This document shows positions 21,102-31,981 of a stretch of 64,000 nt of DNA, in pieces. The notes under the pieces are model-generated. The model made no database searches. It saw only the letters and a list, made by a program, of their open reading frames with translations, and was not told where the DNA came from. Position numbers and translations under genes: made by a program. The stretch's first letter is position 1, and each line of letters starts with the position of its first letter. Where the stretch lies: NCBI RefSeq assembly GCF_001680005.1, contig NC_033567.1, positions 1,302,001-1,366,000 of the forward strand. The letters are read 5' to 3'. This DNA comes from Plasmodium coatneyi. Taxonomy: Eukaryota; Apicomplexa; Aconoidasida; Haemosporida; Plasmodiidae.

Positions 21102-23067
21102 TCATGTGCTGATAAAGTAGCTGTTTATCCTACGGAAAATGGGGGTGCATAGAGATGTGCACATAGACATACGCATGCAGCTCCATTTACCCACCTCTAC
21201 ATATATTGTTGCGTGAATACACACGCAGGATGAGGTGACATGCGCTTCTTTACCAGGGGTGGTCGATCGCCTCAATCACGTTCAGCCGTTTCGACGGGTT
21301 AATCTGCAGGAGGGACTGAATAAAGTTCTTTGCCTCCGAGGATATATTAAACCAGTATCGTTCGTGGAACGTTACCTTTTCCTGTAAAAAATGGAAACGA
21401 GTTCACATGTGGGTAGGTTGGTTTCTTGAGCTCGACAATCTATGTGTTGAACAGATGATCCAAGTTTTACGCAGATTTGTTCTGCAGTTTTACTCGAATG
21501 ACATCAAGCCGCAACTGTTGCGAAGGATTTAGTACTGCCTAAAAGTTCCCCTTTTCCAACCCCCCATTGAGGAGGAGCTAATCATGCATTAAAACATTTT
21601 ATGCAAAAAATGGTAACCCTCTTGTGTAATTTCCTTTTTTTTTTTTTTTTGCGCCCAACCTCAAACCTAGAACAGGGGTAAAAGGGCCTATAGCCTCCTA
21701 AAAGGATGTAGATGATTATGCCCAGCGCCCACATATCCACTTTGTTGTTAAAGTTGGACTCCTGCAAGGGGGGAAGCGACGCAGTGTGGAGGTAACCCGC
21801 TGTTGTGGGGGCAAATTCGTTGTAAACAAATTTAAAAGTTCAGTGCGTGCCCCGTTGGTCTAACTTGGAACAACTCGGGGGCGATGAACCCGTAGCTTCC
21901 CCGAATCCCTCGATATGGGTAGAACTCATCAAAGGGACACCTAACGGATAAGCCAAAGTCGCCAATTTTCACAATGCTCCTAAACGTGTTGTCATTTGGA
22001 TGCTTGGCTATATTTTCATTAATCGAGCTGAACAATTTTTTAATATTCAATTTTTTCCCCTTGATGTTGGGTGACAATTCCAGGTCGGACAGGACATCCG
22101 ATTCGAAAAGGAAAGACTCTTCCAAGTGGAAGAGAAGCAAATTCTGTGGCTTTATATCGCAATGTATAATACCCTTAATGTGAAGATAATAAAGGGCAAA
22201 CAAAATTTGGCTGACAATTATTTTCACCTCCGTTTCGTCTAGGATTTTAAAACCTACATAGGAGTATAAATCTCCAATGGACGAATATTCTAAAAGCACC
22301 CAAATGTCGTTTTCATCTTCTGCACTTAATATCATTTGTAAAATATTACAATGTTTCAATTTTTTGTGTATTTCTATTTCTTCTCTTAATTCTTCTATGT
22401 CCCTCAGTTTGTAATACAATTCTTTGTGCTTTACTTTTAATACTAAATGCAGGGTTTTATTTTCATTCGTTTTATCTGTAATATCCTTCCAGTAGTGCTT
22501 CTGCTTACATTTTCCCCCCTTCGTATGATCATCTGCGTTTTCATTTTGTCTTTGTCGGCTGATAAACTCGAGGGGAAATTCCCCCTCCCATTCGTTCGCT
22601 TCTTCCCAATCGTCTATACCATGATTTTTGCACTGCCTTAACTGTTCCTTCCCATTTTGTTCTTCCTTTTCTATATACGCCTGGTGATTCAATTCCCTTT
22701 CGCAACACGGGCAAATGCTGACCGTTCCCTCCGTTTCCAAGCTGCTATTTCCCGTGTCTGTCTCATTTGATTCATCAATTTTTATGTTCCAACTTAGAAT
22801 ATCATTATTTATATACTTAACGTAATTTTTCAAAACGAGCGCCTTTCTGCAGTCAATTATCCATTCACACAAACACACGGTGCTGGAAAGTCCCCTCAGT
22901 AAAACCTTAACTATTTTAAAGTTCCCCAATTCGCTTATGTTAAATTCTTTTATATGCTCGTACGAATTTTGTCTATTTACAGCCGTCACATCGCCGTTGT
23001 TATTTCCATTTTTTATGTTCGTAATTAAATCAGAAATGAATGAGAATGGCGTTCTTTTCAAAGGCAT
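21102..23067 (-). CDS. CaMK-like serine/threonine protein kinase (four exons)
   Basis: Exons 23067-21865, 21761-21660, 21381-21254 and 21129-21102. Introns begin GTTAGA, GTTGGG, GTAAAG and phases agree (0,0,2), giving 486 residues. Kinase landmarks: beta-3 Lys in LVLKVKHK and alpha-C Glu in EEIEIHKK after a ~150-residue insertion behind a degenerate Gly loop (LLRGLSSTV). Catalytic loop HCDIKPQN at ~301-308, DFG at ~368, APE in GFIAPELFQ. Exon 2 supplies VDMWALGIIIYILLGGYRPF and exon 3 the subdomain XI Arg (NPSKRL), then HPW completed as HPWINSYF by exon 4. The HRD Arg is replaced by Cys (non-RD). The C-lobe resembles CAMK kinases, but no EF-hands or obvious calmodulin site are present. From memory, P. 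falciparum has a putative calcium/calmodulin-dependent kinase in this syntenic position. An upstream Met at 23124 is possible. Confidence 0.85.
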
Positions 23068-24120
23068 GCTCTGCAAATAGTGTGTACGAATGGTTATACA
23101 CAAAAATGGGGAACCGCACTGCACAAGGAAAGAAAACTAAGCAAACTAAACGGGACAATCAAACTAACAACAAAGCAGGGAGATCTACCCCAAATTGCAT
23201 AAACTCAGAACGCTGTGCCCCGGTGAATATCAATTTTCACGCACAAACGGACCTAATTTTTTTATCATAAAAATGTGCTCAGGTGTTTCACCTTGGTGTA
23301 TGTGTAGTAGGGAAAAAAACATATACAATAAACGGAGACCATCTTAGTAACGAGCAAAATATACTTACATGTTACGGTCGCGAAAACGTGTTCTGTGCAC
23401 CTCATTAAACCATTGCTGTGGTAAGACTGCTCCACCGTGACTTTGTCTCAAAGGGTTAACAAAAAAAAGTAGCTTATTTATGTGCCTTATTATGTACCCC
23501 AGTTTAAGCTACCTGATTATACATTACACAAAATGAAATAGGGCACTACTGCATACACATCAAAACGAAAGAAAGAAAAAAAAAAAAAAAAAAAAAGCAA
23601 AGAAGCGTAACCAAACGTGCCGATGTGTTATCACGAGGAAACATTATCTAACATTAAATATATGAAAAAAAAAAAACCCAAACATGCCAACGAACTTGCT
23701 AAAAAGAAACATTTAACTCCAATTTTATTTTCCCATTCGTGACCGTTACCCCTTACAAATTATTTGTTTTATTTCTACAAAATTGCACCCGTAAGGAAGA
23801 AAAGGGGTAAGTGCACAAATGGTAACGAGTGCCAAAACTTGCACATTCTGTATTTGGTATACACCACAATTTGGCTTTTAAATCGTTTTCACCAGGAAGC
23901 TTTTTCCCTTAAATCCCATTTGGAGGATAAACACAACGTGGAAAATGTGGAATAAAGGGAAAAAAAAAACATAACCGGAAAAGTTACACACAACAAACAA
24001 ATGACAAAATGAGTGGACTTGGGCTGAAGTAAATGTCAGGGGAAAAAGGCAAATGTAACAAACAAGCGAAAGAAAAATTACCAGCGGGAGGGTGGAAACA
24101 ACAACAAAAAAAAAAAAAAA
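23068..24120. other. intergenic
   Basis: Upstream region of the kinase and 3' flank of the secreted Cys-rich gene. Poly-A tracts at 23575-23596 and 24104-24120. A 63-codon plus frame at 23764 has no supporting feature. Confidence 0.45.
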
Positions 24121-25254
24121 CTAGCTTTCATCATAAGGGGAAAAAAGCTCCTCCGACTCTTCTTCTCTTAGCGACGTTGTAGGATCTTCTACATGTCCGC
24201 GATTTATCTGAAGAGATCCAAAAAAAAAAAAAAAAAAGTTCCAAAAATATTTTGATACTTATATAAGCTTATAAAATGGTTAAAAAGAGAAACCCCATCA
24301 GGTAACTCTACCCCGCTCATGTGCGCATGGTATAAGCAGTTGTATTGGTGTCTTTCAAACTGAAAATGCTATACGTAAGAACAGCGCGAAAGTAGAAATA
24401 TATCCACTTGCGCTTGCTTATCTGTTTTGTAAAAAACATGCTCTGTTGGTATGCCTATCCATGCACATGTATGTGGATGCTCATATTTATGTGCGTACCG
24501 CGTGGGGCTCTTCACTTAGGTCGTCCATTATCGTTTGATTTTCTGCGACGAAACGGGAAGGTAAAAAAAAAGAAAAATTGGAAATGTGCAACGAAAACTT
24601 GAAAAAGCATAACGCATAATGCGCAACAAACGCAGACAATTTTTTCATGTGTCTAAACTTCCGTTTCGCAAAAGATGGCGATTTGAAAAAATTATTTTCC
24701 AGTGTTATACTTGCGTCCAGTGACTTATTCGTGTAATTCGCGGAGGCCCTTTTCCGAATGGGGTAATAATTAAGCACATTGGACGGATAAAATATACGAA
24801 TAAATTCAATTAACTTTTTAAAAACTATTTTGTAATCATCTTCATTCAAATTCGAAACAATGCTCGATCGTGCACATTTTTTTTTGCAAAAAAATTCATA
24901 GTCCAGGATGGAATTTGCTACACTGTTTGAATTGATTAAACTACAACAAATTTCACAAGGTTCTTCAGAACAGTTTTTAGCGTCTTCTTGATTTTTTTTA
25001 AAATTGGAAGAACATTTTTTTTCAAATTCTTTCAGCTTTTTAAACGAACAAGAACATTCGTTGCGCGTGTTATTATTCTCTTTACTAACTAGACACGCCA
25101 TGGTGTCGCCCATTTGGACCACTTTCGATATTTCGCTTGTCGAATTTATTTTTGAGTTCAAGTAGGACAAAAAGGAAGAAACGACATTTTTACTCTCCGC
25201 ACCGAGGAAGTTCAAAAGTGCGAAGCATAGCACAAGGAAAGTTCTTTTATACAT
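24121..25254 (-). CDS. secreted Cys-rich Plasmodium protein (three exons)
   Basis: Exon 1 is 25254-24711. Met at 25254 starts a clear signal peptide (YKRTFLVLCFALLNFLGAES). The mature part has ten Cys clustered in CSC, CxxCC and CxxxC-type spacings, then helical KIVFKKLIEFIRIF. Exon 1 ends at a strong donor (GTATAA). Exon 2 is 24542-24499 (44 nt, encoding NQTIMDDLSEEPHA) and exon 3 is 24207-24121 (acidic tail ending SPYDES, stop TAG). Phases 1 and 0 agree. Total 224 residues. Reading through the first intron gives a hydrophobic stretch that would mislead a simple ORF call. No known domain. Secretion into the vacuole or a secretory organelle is inferred from the signal peptide. Confidence 0.75.
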
Positions 25255-26073
25255 TTTTGGGAAGACACACGAATGGGGCATGTTCAGCGAATATTTTAGC
25301 TTGTGTCCCAAATGGTACGTGTTTGTGCTTACGCAGTGGGGGTACATTGAGTAACCTTTCAGTTTTTCTTAAAATGTCCAACAAGGGGGAACAGTTGAGT
25401 TGCTGGATTACTCTTTAAAACATTTTTCCCACGGGGCGTTTGCTAGATGTCAAAGTGTGGCAGCTGCTTGTGGCATTCATAGTTGGGTTTCTTTTGCCCG
25501 ACTTGCCCATTTGCCACTAAACCATTTTGCCGTTTCCTTTCACCACGCATTAAGCGCCCCTTAAAAGTTGTGTACATACAACGAAAAAAAAAAAAAAAAA
25601 AAGGAGGTATCTAAGCAAATTTCCATGCACAATAAAAACTATTCCCTTTTGTGGGACCATCACCGTGCGCACCACATAAATTAGCAAAAATTAATCAAAA
25701 AAAATATGGACAATTTTGCAATTACGAAATGCATTGTTCTTATGAAGAAGCACGAGTTGGTGTTCCACAATATTTTGATTTTCTCCAGCTGTTCACCAAA
25801 CTTGGTCATTATCTTAACCAGCTTTTTGTAAAAAAAAAATATTTCCTTCACAACTTTGGTAAATTTTTTTTTTCTTCTTTATGATGCAACATACAAATAT
25901 TGCAAAGGTCTTAGAGGTCATTTCAAAACGATGTATACAAATTAAGTATAACAAAGATTACTTTTTTTGTGTATAAAATACGTTAATAATTTTGGAGAGT
26001 TCTCCCATTTATGCTCTTTCCTGTCCAGGATGTCCTACTGTTTGGTCCGCTTTGCTATTTTATCCCCCTTTCA
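25255..26073. other. intergenic
   Basis: Contains a poly-A run near 25585-25602 and a minus-strand open frame (~25700-25880, KLVKIMTKFGEQLEKIK) that lacks a start and partners. I do not call it, though it could be an exon of the small gene upstream. Confidence 0.35.
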
Positions 26074-26705
26074 TTACTTACTATCTCCCAAACTTTTGAA
26101 GGCCTTCTGAAATTCCTCATGTAGCTCTGTTCAAAGGGAGGGAAGACATAATTCGTGTGCAAGGGTATCTACCCGCATGTACATACAAGATGGGCGTAAC
26201 TACACAGTGGAGTTTTAGTGCATCCACAGTGGATTCGCATTACTAATGGGGAATGCGCCAATGGAATTTCCCCCCAAATGGTTGACTAAATTTATGAGCA
26301 GATTCTTATGCACTCATTTTGATGGGCACAATTTTGTGCCAATCCGTTTTACCTTGAGTGATTGGTTTTCCGTCCTTGTATATTGTCTCCCGCAGATGCA
26401 TCCTACTTCTTTCCAGGGCTATGTCAGAATATGGGTCTTTCAAACACCTAAGGGGACGATGGGGGGGAAAGGAACAAAAAGAAAATGGGCAATCTGTTAA
26501 CAAATATGTCTACACATGTTGATGTATGTGCGTAGGGGGCTGGTCTACATGTTTATTATGTTCGGCATTTCTCTCGTGTAAAAGGAAAAGTGAAATGCCT
26601 CAAGCGATTTGGCGGATGAAGCGATGGTATATTTCCTTGGCTGTATGTTTATTTATTTTATTTTTTCTTTTTTCCTTCCCCGTACTTCCTCAAAATGTCC
26701 GCCAT
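26074..26705 (-). CDS. small three-exon protein, unknown
   Basis: Exon 1 is 26705-26686 (MADILRK, 20 nt). Intron opens GTACGG and closes CCTTAG. Exon 2 is 26447-26353 (CLKDPYSDIALERSRM...GKPITQ). Intron opens GTAAAA and closes AACAG. Exon 3 is 26126-26074 (ELHEEFQKAFKSLGDSK, stop TAA). Phases 2 and 1 match at both junctions, giving 55 residues. An alternative donor (AGTAAGT at 26082) could extend it into a further exon. The peptide is helical, acidic/basic and soluble. A faint similarity to the N-terminal helix of ribosome-biogenesis protein IMP4 is not enough to name it. Splice consistency is the main support. Confidence 0.5.
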
Positions 26706-27454
26706 TTCAGAGGCGTATCTTGTGTAAGAAACGTTAGCCGCTTTCCACATCGCTGGATAGGATAATAGTATGGTACCCACCAGGGACAGCAGTTTTATGT
26801 TTTTCTATGTACACACGTATGCACGTAGGTAGGAATATTTTTAAAGCTTGTTGACCTTGCTGGGCAGCTGTTTTATACGTACAACGGGTTCCCCCCAGGT
26901 GAAGTGAACGAGAGGGTGTATATCTACTTAACCGGAATGAAGCGAAACATGATAAGTTATTCAAAGCATAAATTGTAGCATGCGTGTTAGAGAAAAAGTG
27001 CGATGCTAGCTGAACATTTGCATCGTTAAATATGTAAAAATTGTATAAATGTTACTCTTAAAAAAAAAATTGATCACGGATATCCGGGGAAGCCTCTCCG
27101 GGTTAAAAAAGAGCGTATGCGCATTAAAAAAAAAAAAAAAAAAAAAAAAATCTAGCGTTTTCGCTGACGCAGTCGGTAATGCTTCGAAATTACACCTAGA
27201 AGCGTTACATCATGTAGATTGTCCCACAAGCGCGGCTACTTCCCATTTAGTATGCACAATAGCACAGTTACATTGGTCAGCTTGGTCACAATAAAAATTG
27301 CTTACATAAAAGGGAAGTCCGTCATTGTTAGGTCAGAGAAAAAGGCTAGCTCTGCCGAGGGGAGCAACTACCCCCAGATGGATGTGCCAGGGAAGCCAGC
27401 GCAGTGGTAAGCTGAAGTGATCCTCGCGATGAAATTAAAAAGAGAAACCACAAT
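26706..27454. other. divergent intergenic region
   Basis: Lies between the small minus-strand gene and the plus-strand TypA gene, so it likely holds two promoters. Contains a poly-A run at 27127-27150. No gene seen. Confidence 0.5.
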
Positions 27455-29803
27455 ATGAATAACCTACTAAGAAGCCACAACAGGTGTGCTGCTCATAGGG
27501 TGGTGACGCAATGCATCAGGGGGAGCCCAAATGGGGTAACGAATCTGCAGAGGAACAGCCCCCCGTATGACGGTTTTCCTGGGGGAAGTAAAATGGGGAA
27601 ATACTTCTCTACAATGTTACTTTACGATAATAGTACACTATATAGGGTAAAGAGCAAATTGCGCCAAAGAGGTAACCCCGAAAGGAGACACACTTCAATA
27701 CTAAGCCGCAATGGCAATGCCCTTTTCTTTTCAACGAATAAAAAAATTAAAATTATAAACCCACAGAAAATAAGAAACGTGGCAATCATTGCACATGTGG
27801 ACCATGGAAAGACAACCCTCGTAGATAAGCTGCTAAAACAGGGGGGAGAAGAAACAAAAAATGAAAGAGTAATGGATCATAATGATTTAGAAAAAGAAAG
27901 AGGCATTACTATCATGTCGAAAGTTACGAGAATAAAATATGATGATTATTTTTTTAACATCGTTGATACGCCAGGGCATTCAGATTTTGGAGGAGAAGTG
28001 GAACGGGTGCTAAACCTCATTGATGGGGTGTGCTTAATTATTGACGTAGTTGAAGGACCAAAAAACCAAACCAAATTTGTCCTAAAAAAATCGCTACTAA
28101 ATCCAAAGTGTAAAATTATTGTTATTATGAATAAATTTGATAAACCAAGTAATATAAAAAGTAAGGAAGAAATTGAAAATGAAATATTTGATCTTTTCGC
28201 TGATTTAAATGCCCCAGATGAGTTGATGAATTATCCTATACTCTATGCCTCTGCGAAGAATGGGTGGTGCACCGACAATTTCGAGGACGCCAAGCAGAAT
28301 AAGTGTGAACATAATAATGTGTTAGTAATATTTAAAAAAATTATAGAATATTTTGACTCCCCCGTGATGTTGCCTTCCCGTTGTGGAGACCCCCCAAATG
28401 TTGACCCAAAAATAGGGTCCGAAAAGAGTTCCACAGTGGATGATGCAGATGGTATAACACCTTCGCTTGGGGGGTCCGTGGGAAATGATACTAAGAAGGA
28501 TAGCAGCCTCGTCGATGATTCTTCCAAGCGCCACCCATCCTCCCGGGATGAAAAAGACGTGGAAGCGAAAATAACGAGCGAGCCGTTCAGCATGCTAGTC
28601 AGCCTTATAGATCACCAAGAGGGGGTAGGCGTGACCGTGACGGGAAAAATATACGGAGGGGTTGTCAAAAAAGGAGACACAATAATTGTAAAGAATGAGG
28701 AAAATAAAGTTAAAGGAACGTGTGTAATTAAGAATATCTTTTACATGAAAGGACGAAAAATAGAAAATGCAAATTTTGCCAGCGCAGGAGATATTGTAAA
28801 TATTTCCTTTTCGAAGGGAGTTACCCCATCAGTTAACGATACGTTGTCTTCCGAAGAATCCGTATCAAGTTTGAAGGTGAGACCAATTGATCCACCTGTT
28901 CTCTGTTTAAAAATTTCACAAAATACAAGTCCCTTAACAGGAAAGGACGGAAAACATATAACTCTGTCCTCCATCGGTAACAGACTTAAAAAAGAAGCAG
29001 CCATAAATGTGGCCATCGAAATTAACGAGTCGGAAAAGAAAGATAGCTATGAGGTGAAAGGTAGGGGAGAATTACAGTTAGGCATTCTGATTGAAAAATT
29101 GAGGAGAGAAGGATACGAAATGACCATATCATCTCCAAATGTGATTTACACAAAAGATGAAAAAGGAAATTTACTAGAACCAGTTGAAGAATTTCACATT
29201 ACCATACCGTCTACAATTAGCTCCAGTGTCATTGAAAAGTTAAACGGAAGAAAGGCAGAAATTGTAGACATTATAAATGACGACAATGACAACACCTTTA
29301 TTAAGTGTATCTGCCCATCGAGGAATTTCTTTGGGATGAGATCTTACCTTCGTGATGTCAGCAAAGGGACATCCATAATTAACTCCGAATTGAGAGAATA
29401 TAAAAAAAAACAAACGTCCTACAGGAGTGACAGAAATGGGGTTATCATATCCTCATCCAATGGAACAACCACTGCCTTTTCGTTAGACCCCATTCAGTTA
29501 AAGGGAAATTTATTTGTTAGTGAAAATTACCCCACTTATGAAGGCATGATCATCGGCGAGCACTTCCTAAGCAATGACATTGAAATGAATGCTGTGAAAG
29601 TTAAGCCCGTACAACACTTAAGGAATAAGGGCCATGAGGAAACCATACGGATAAATCACAAAAATGTCACCATTGAGTATGCCCTTTCGTTTATTCAAGA
29701 CGATGAAGAAATAGAAGTTACTCCAAAGAGGATCGTCATGCGGAAAAAAATCTTAAACACGGAACAGAGAAAAACAGCAAACAGGAAGGCCAAAAGTGGT
29801 TAA
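27455..29803 (+). CDS. typA: organellar TypA/BipA translational GTPase
   Basis: 782 residues, one exon. G-domain motifs: AHVDHGKT (G1, ~113-120), RGITI (G2), DTPGHSDF (G3), NKFD (G4) and SAK (G5). Domain II begins after a Plasmodium-specific Asp/Ser/Lys insertion (~300-370). The C-terminal domain ends EVTPKRIVMRKKIL, the conserved BipA ending that distinguishes it from EF-G and LepA. BipA GTPases bind the 70S ribosome and aid assembly or stress translation. The ~105-residue N-terminal extension before the G domain is basic, with few acidic residues. That fits organelle targeting, but the first residues are not a strong secretory signal, so apicoplast versus mitochondrion cannot be decided by eye. 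Confidence 0.95.
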   Translation: MNNLLRSHNRCAAHRVVTQCIRGSPNGVTNLQRNSPPYDGFPGGSKMGKYFSTMLLYDNSTLYRVKSKLRQRGNPERRHTSILSRNGNALFFSTNKKIKIINPQKIRNVAIIAHVDHGKTTLVDKLLKQGGEETKNERVMDHNDLEKERGITIMSKVTRIKYDDYFFNIVDTPGHSDFGGEVERVLNLIDGVCLIIDVVEGPKNQTKFVLKKSLLNPKCKIIVIMNKFDKPSNIKSKEEIENEIFDLFADLNAPDELMNYPILYASAKNGWCTDNFEDAKQNKCEHNNVLVIFKKIIEYFDSPVMLPSRCGDPPNVDPKIGSEKSSTVDDADGITPSLGGSVGNDTKKDSSLVDDSSKRHPSSRDEKDVEAKITSEPFSMLVSLIDHQEGVGVTVTGKIYGGVVKKGDTIIVKNEENKVKGTCVIKNIFYMKGRKIENANFASAGDIVNISFSKGVTPSVNDTLSSEESVSSLKVRPIDPPVLCLKISQNTSPLTGKDGKHITLSSIGNRLKKEAAINVAIEINESEKKDSYEVKGRGELQLGILIEKLRREGYEMTISSPNVIYTKDEKGNLLEPVEEFHITIPSTISSSVIEKLNGRKAEIVDIINDDNDNTFIKCICPSRNFFGMRSYLRDVSKGTSIINSELREYKKKQTSYRSDRNGVIISSSNGTTTAFSLDPIQLKGNLFVSENYPTYEGMIIGEHFLSNDIEMNAVKVKPVQHLRNKGHEETIRINHKNVTIEYALSFIQDDEEIEVTPKRIVMRKKILNTEQRKTANRKAKSG

Positions 29804-31051
29804 TTCGGGGCTACCAAATAGTAAAGGTAGAGCGGATTAGCTTTCCTCCTATCAATTTAAACGGCTCCATAATTAGACCAATAATACCTCTGGCATTTTC
29901 ACCTTTGGAAGATGCCCTCTTCGAAAGCATTAAAATTATGTGTCCACCTTTTATTTTTCAAAAATTTGTTCTACACATGGTCATTTGGTCATGTAACCGT
30001 TTTGCTTTCCAAAGTGTGTCTCCCTTTTTTTGTATAATTACATGGTACATCATGTGGGACTTTTTTTTTTTTTTGAACTTTGCACACCGCCTTTTTTTTA
30101 ACGCGTTACATATGTTTCACTTCACGCAAATGTGATGGATCATTTGTGGATGGTATAACATTTTTAAATCGAAATTTACTACAGGCATGACCATGCGGGT
30201 TGCCTAAACGTAGGGTGCCAATGTCTGTGCGTGAACATTGAGCACTTTTAAGTTGACCCTCTTCTTCACCACGTTTGACGTTTGGTAAAGCTACTCCGGG
30301 TATTTACAGCCTTACAATATTGCATGCATGTGGGGAGATAAAAAGGGAAAAAATGTTGCTTAGTGTTGTCCGCAAAGTGGGGCGCTCATATGGAGTAATT
30401 TTTTTTTTTTTTTTTTTTTCCACCCCGCGTCGGAAACGTGCAAATGTTGCGCAAACATGAAGCACACAACGCGACACACGTGAAAGTTGCAAAAATAACA
30501 TTTCGTGAAATTATCAATTTAAGGGAATGTGAGAAGTGGAATGATCTCTATCCGTTCTTGGTAAAAATGCCTGACGTGAGGTGAGGAAAAGGGGAACATC
30601 AAATTAAGAACGAGTAGCATCTGGGCAATACGCGGTCGTGCAATCGGCCGAACGAAGGTAACCCTCCCGCATCGGCTTCCCCCCTTTGCATTCACGTTAT
30701 AGATAAAACGGCTAGCCGAACAGGCGACCTATTAAAACCGTACATTTGAGGAAACCTTTTTATGCGAAAAAAAAAAAAAAAAAAAAAGAGATGATTTTCA
30801 GGACATCCAACGAACAGCTGAAAGAGGGACGTGGTTAACGCAAATGTGTATATGTATAAACACACACACATAGGTAGATATCTGCGTACGCAAGGTGGTG
30901 GAACCGCTTACCATTTGTGCCCATCGTGAAGGAAAAAAAAAACTAATTCACCTACTTCGCTACCTACCTGGCAACCTGGTTCCCACGAAGGGACACAGTC
31001 TACGCGGCGCACACCAAGGTAGGCAAGCATTCACAAGTCGGTCCACCAAAC
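29804..31051. other. intergenic
   Basis: 1.25 kb with homopolymer runs at 30400-30419 and 30767-30787. A palindromic TGCATGCA at 30321-30328 matches the motif of the sporozoite ApiAP2 factor AP2-Sp. No gene seen. Confidence 0.45.
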
Positions 31052-31411
31052 ATGATTGCAAAGAAGTGCAGCTTCCTCTTGGTACAGAAAAATTACGCAC
31101 ACAAATTTGCCTCCCCAGATTGTCCAAATTTAATCAGTATTAAAAAAGTGATATACGAAAAATTGAAACCAATATGTTTTCACATTAAGCAGGATTATAC
31201 CATGGGGCATCATGTCCACGACATGCACTTTTACGGCATCTTATGTTCCCCTTTGTTTGAAAATAAAAGCTACAAAGATATGAACATGATGGTAGAGAAG
31301 CTAATGAGCGAAATTAACTTAGCGGGGAGAGTAAAGTTACACTGCCAACCCCCCTCAAGATTTAATAAGATGAGAAAACACGTACGATGGAGGTGGAACT
31401 TGGAGAAGTAG
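31052..31411 (+). CDS. BolA-like protein
   Basis: 119 residues, single exon. The order IKKVIYEKLKP, then HHVHDMHFYGILCSPLFENKS, then VEKLMSEINLAGRVKL matches the BolA fold: an N-terminal helix, a strand with S-P-x-F-x-(G/N)-K, then the helix-turn with the (R)V-x-L strand. BolA proteins partner monothiol glutaredoxins in delivery or sensing of [2Fe-2S] clusters, in cytosol or mitochondria. The basic N-terminus (MIAKKCSFLLVQKNYAHKF) could be a mitochondrial presequence. The usual RHR before the last helix is replaced by KDMN here, so the match is divergent. Confidence 0.72.
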   Translation: MIAKKCSFLLVQKNYAHKFASPDCPNLISIKKVIYEKLKPICFHIKQDYTMGHHVHDMHFYGILCSPLFENKSYKDMNMMVEKLMSEINLAGRVKLHCQPPSRFNKMRKHVRWRWNLEK

Positions 31412-31981
31412 CTCTATCGAAGGGGAAAGTAAAAATGGGCTTCACCAATAAATCACGCCACCGGTAAGAGGAGCGGGGGCCTCATCCAGTACTTACCACA
31501 AGAAGGAGCGCGTCATAAAGCGAAGTCCACAGAGTGGTGTGTAAAGTCGGCACAGTGGCGGGAAAAGGATTAACCCTGAGGAACGATCCAACCCGAACGA
31601 TTACCAGTTACCCGCTTTGGATTTACGAGAGGCTGCTCAATTGCTCGCCGGAAAATATGCCGCTAAACATTAACAATGGGGGGTACATATAAAATAACAA
31701 TTTTGGTTGAAAAGGAATAAATTCTCTTTAAAAGGATCATTCAGAAAAGAAAAGAAAAAAGGGGTACGATGAAACATTTGGAAAACAATTGGTACGATGA
31801 AAGAAGAAAAGAAATGGCAGTTAGCCACTTTGCATTTTCTTTATAAGAACAATAAAAAGGGGGGAACATGCACAGGTACACGGGTAGATAAATGTACAAG
31901 GTGAGGAAGTCTTACACGCACGCCGCTCACGCGTATATGCGTGTTAATATTGGTAAAAGGGCCTTTGTTTCCACACCCCCG
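31412..31981. other. intergenic, convergent
   Basis: 570 bases between the ends of the BolA-like gene and the minus-strand transporter. No gene or notable structure. Confidence 0.5.

Noticed and set aside
25700..25880. Minus-strand frame KLVKIMTKFGEQLEKIK...
   Set aside because: No start, no acceptor in the phase needed to join the small upstream gene.
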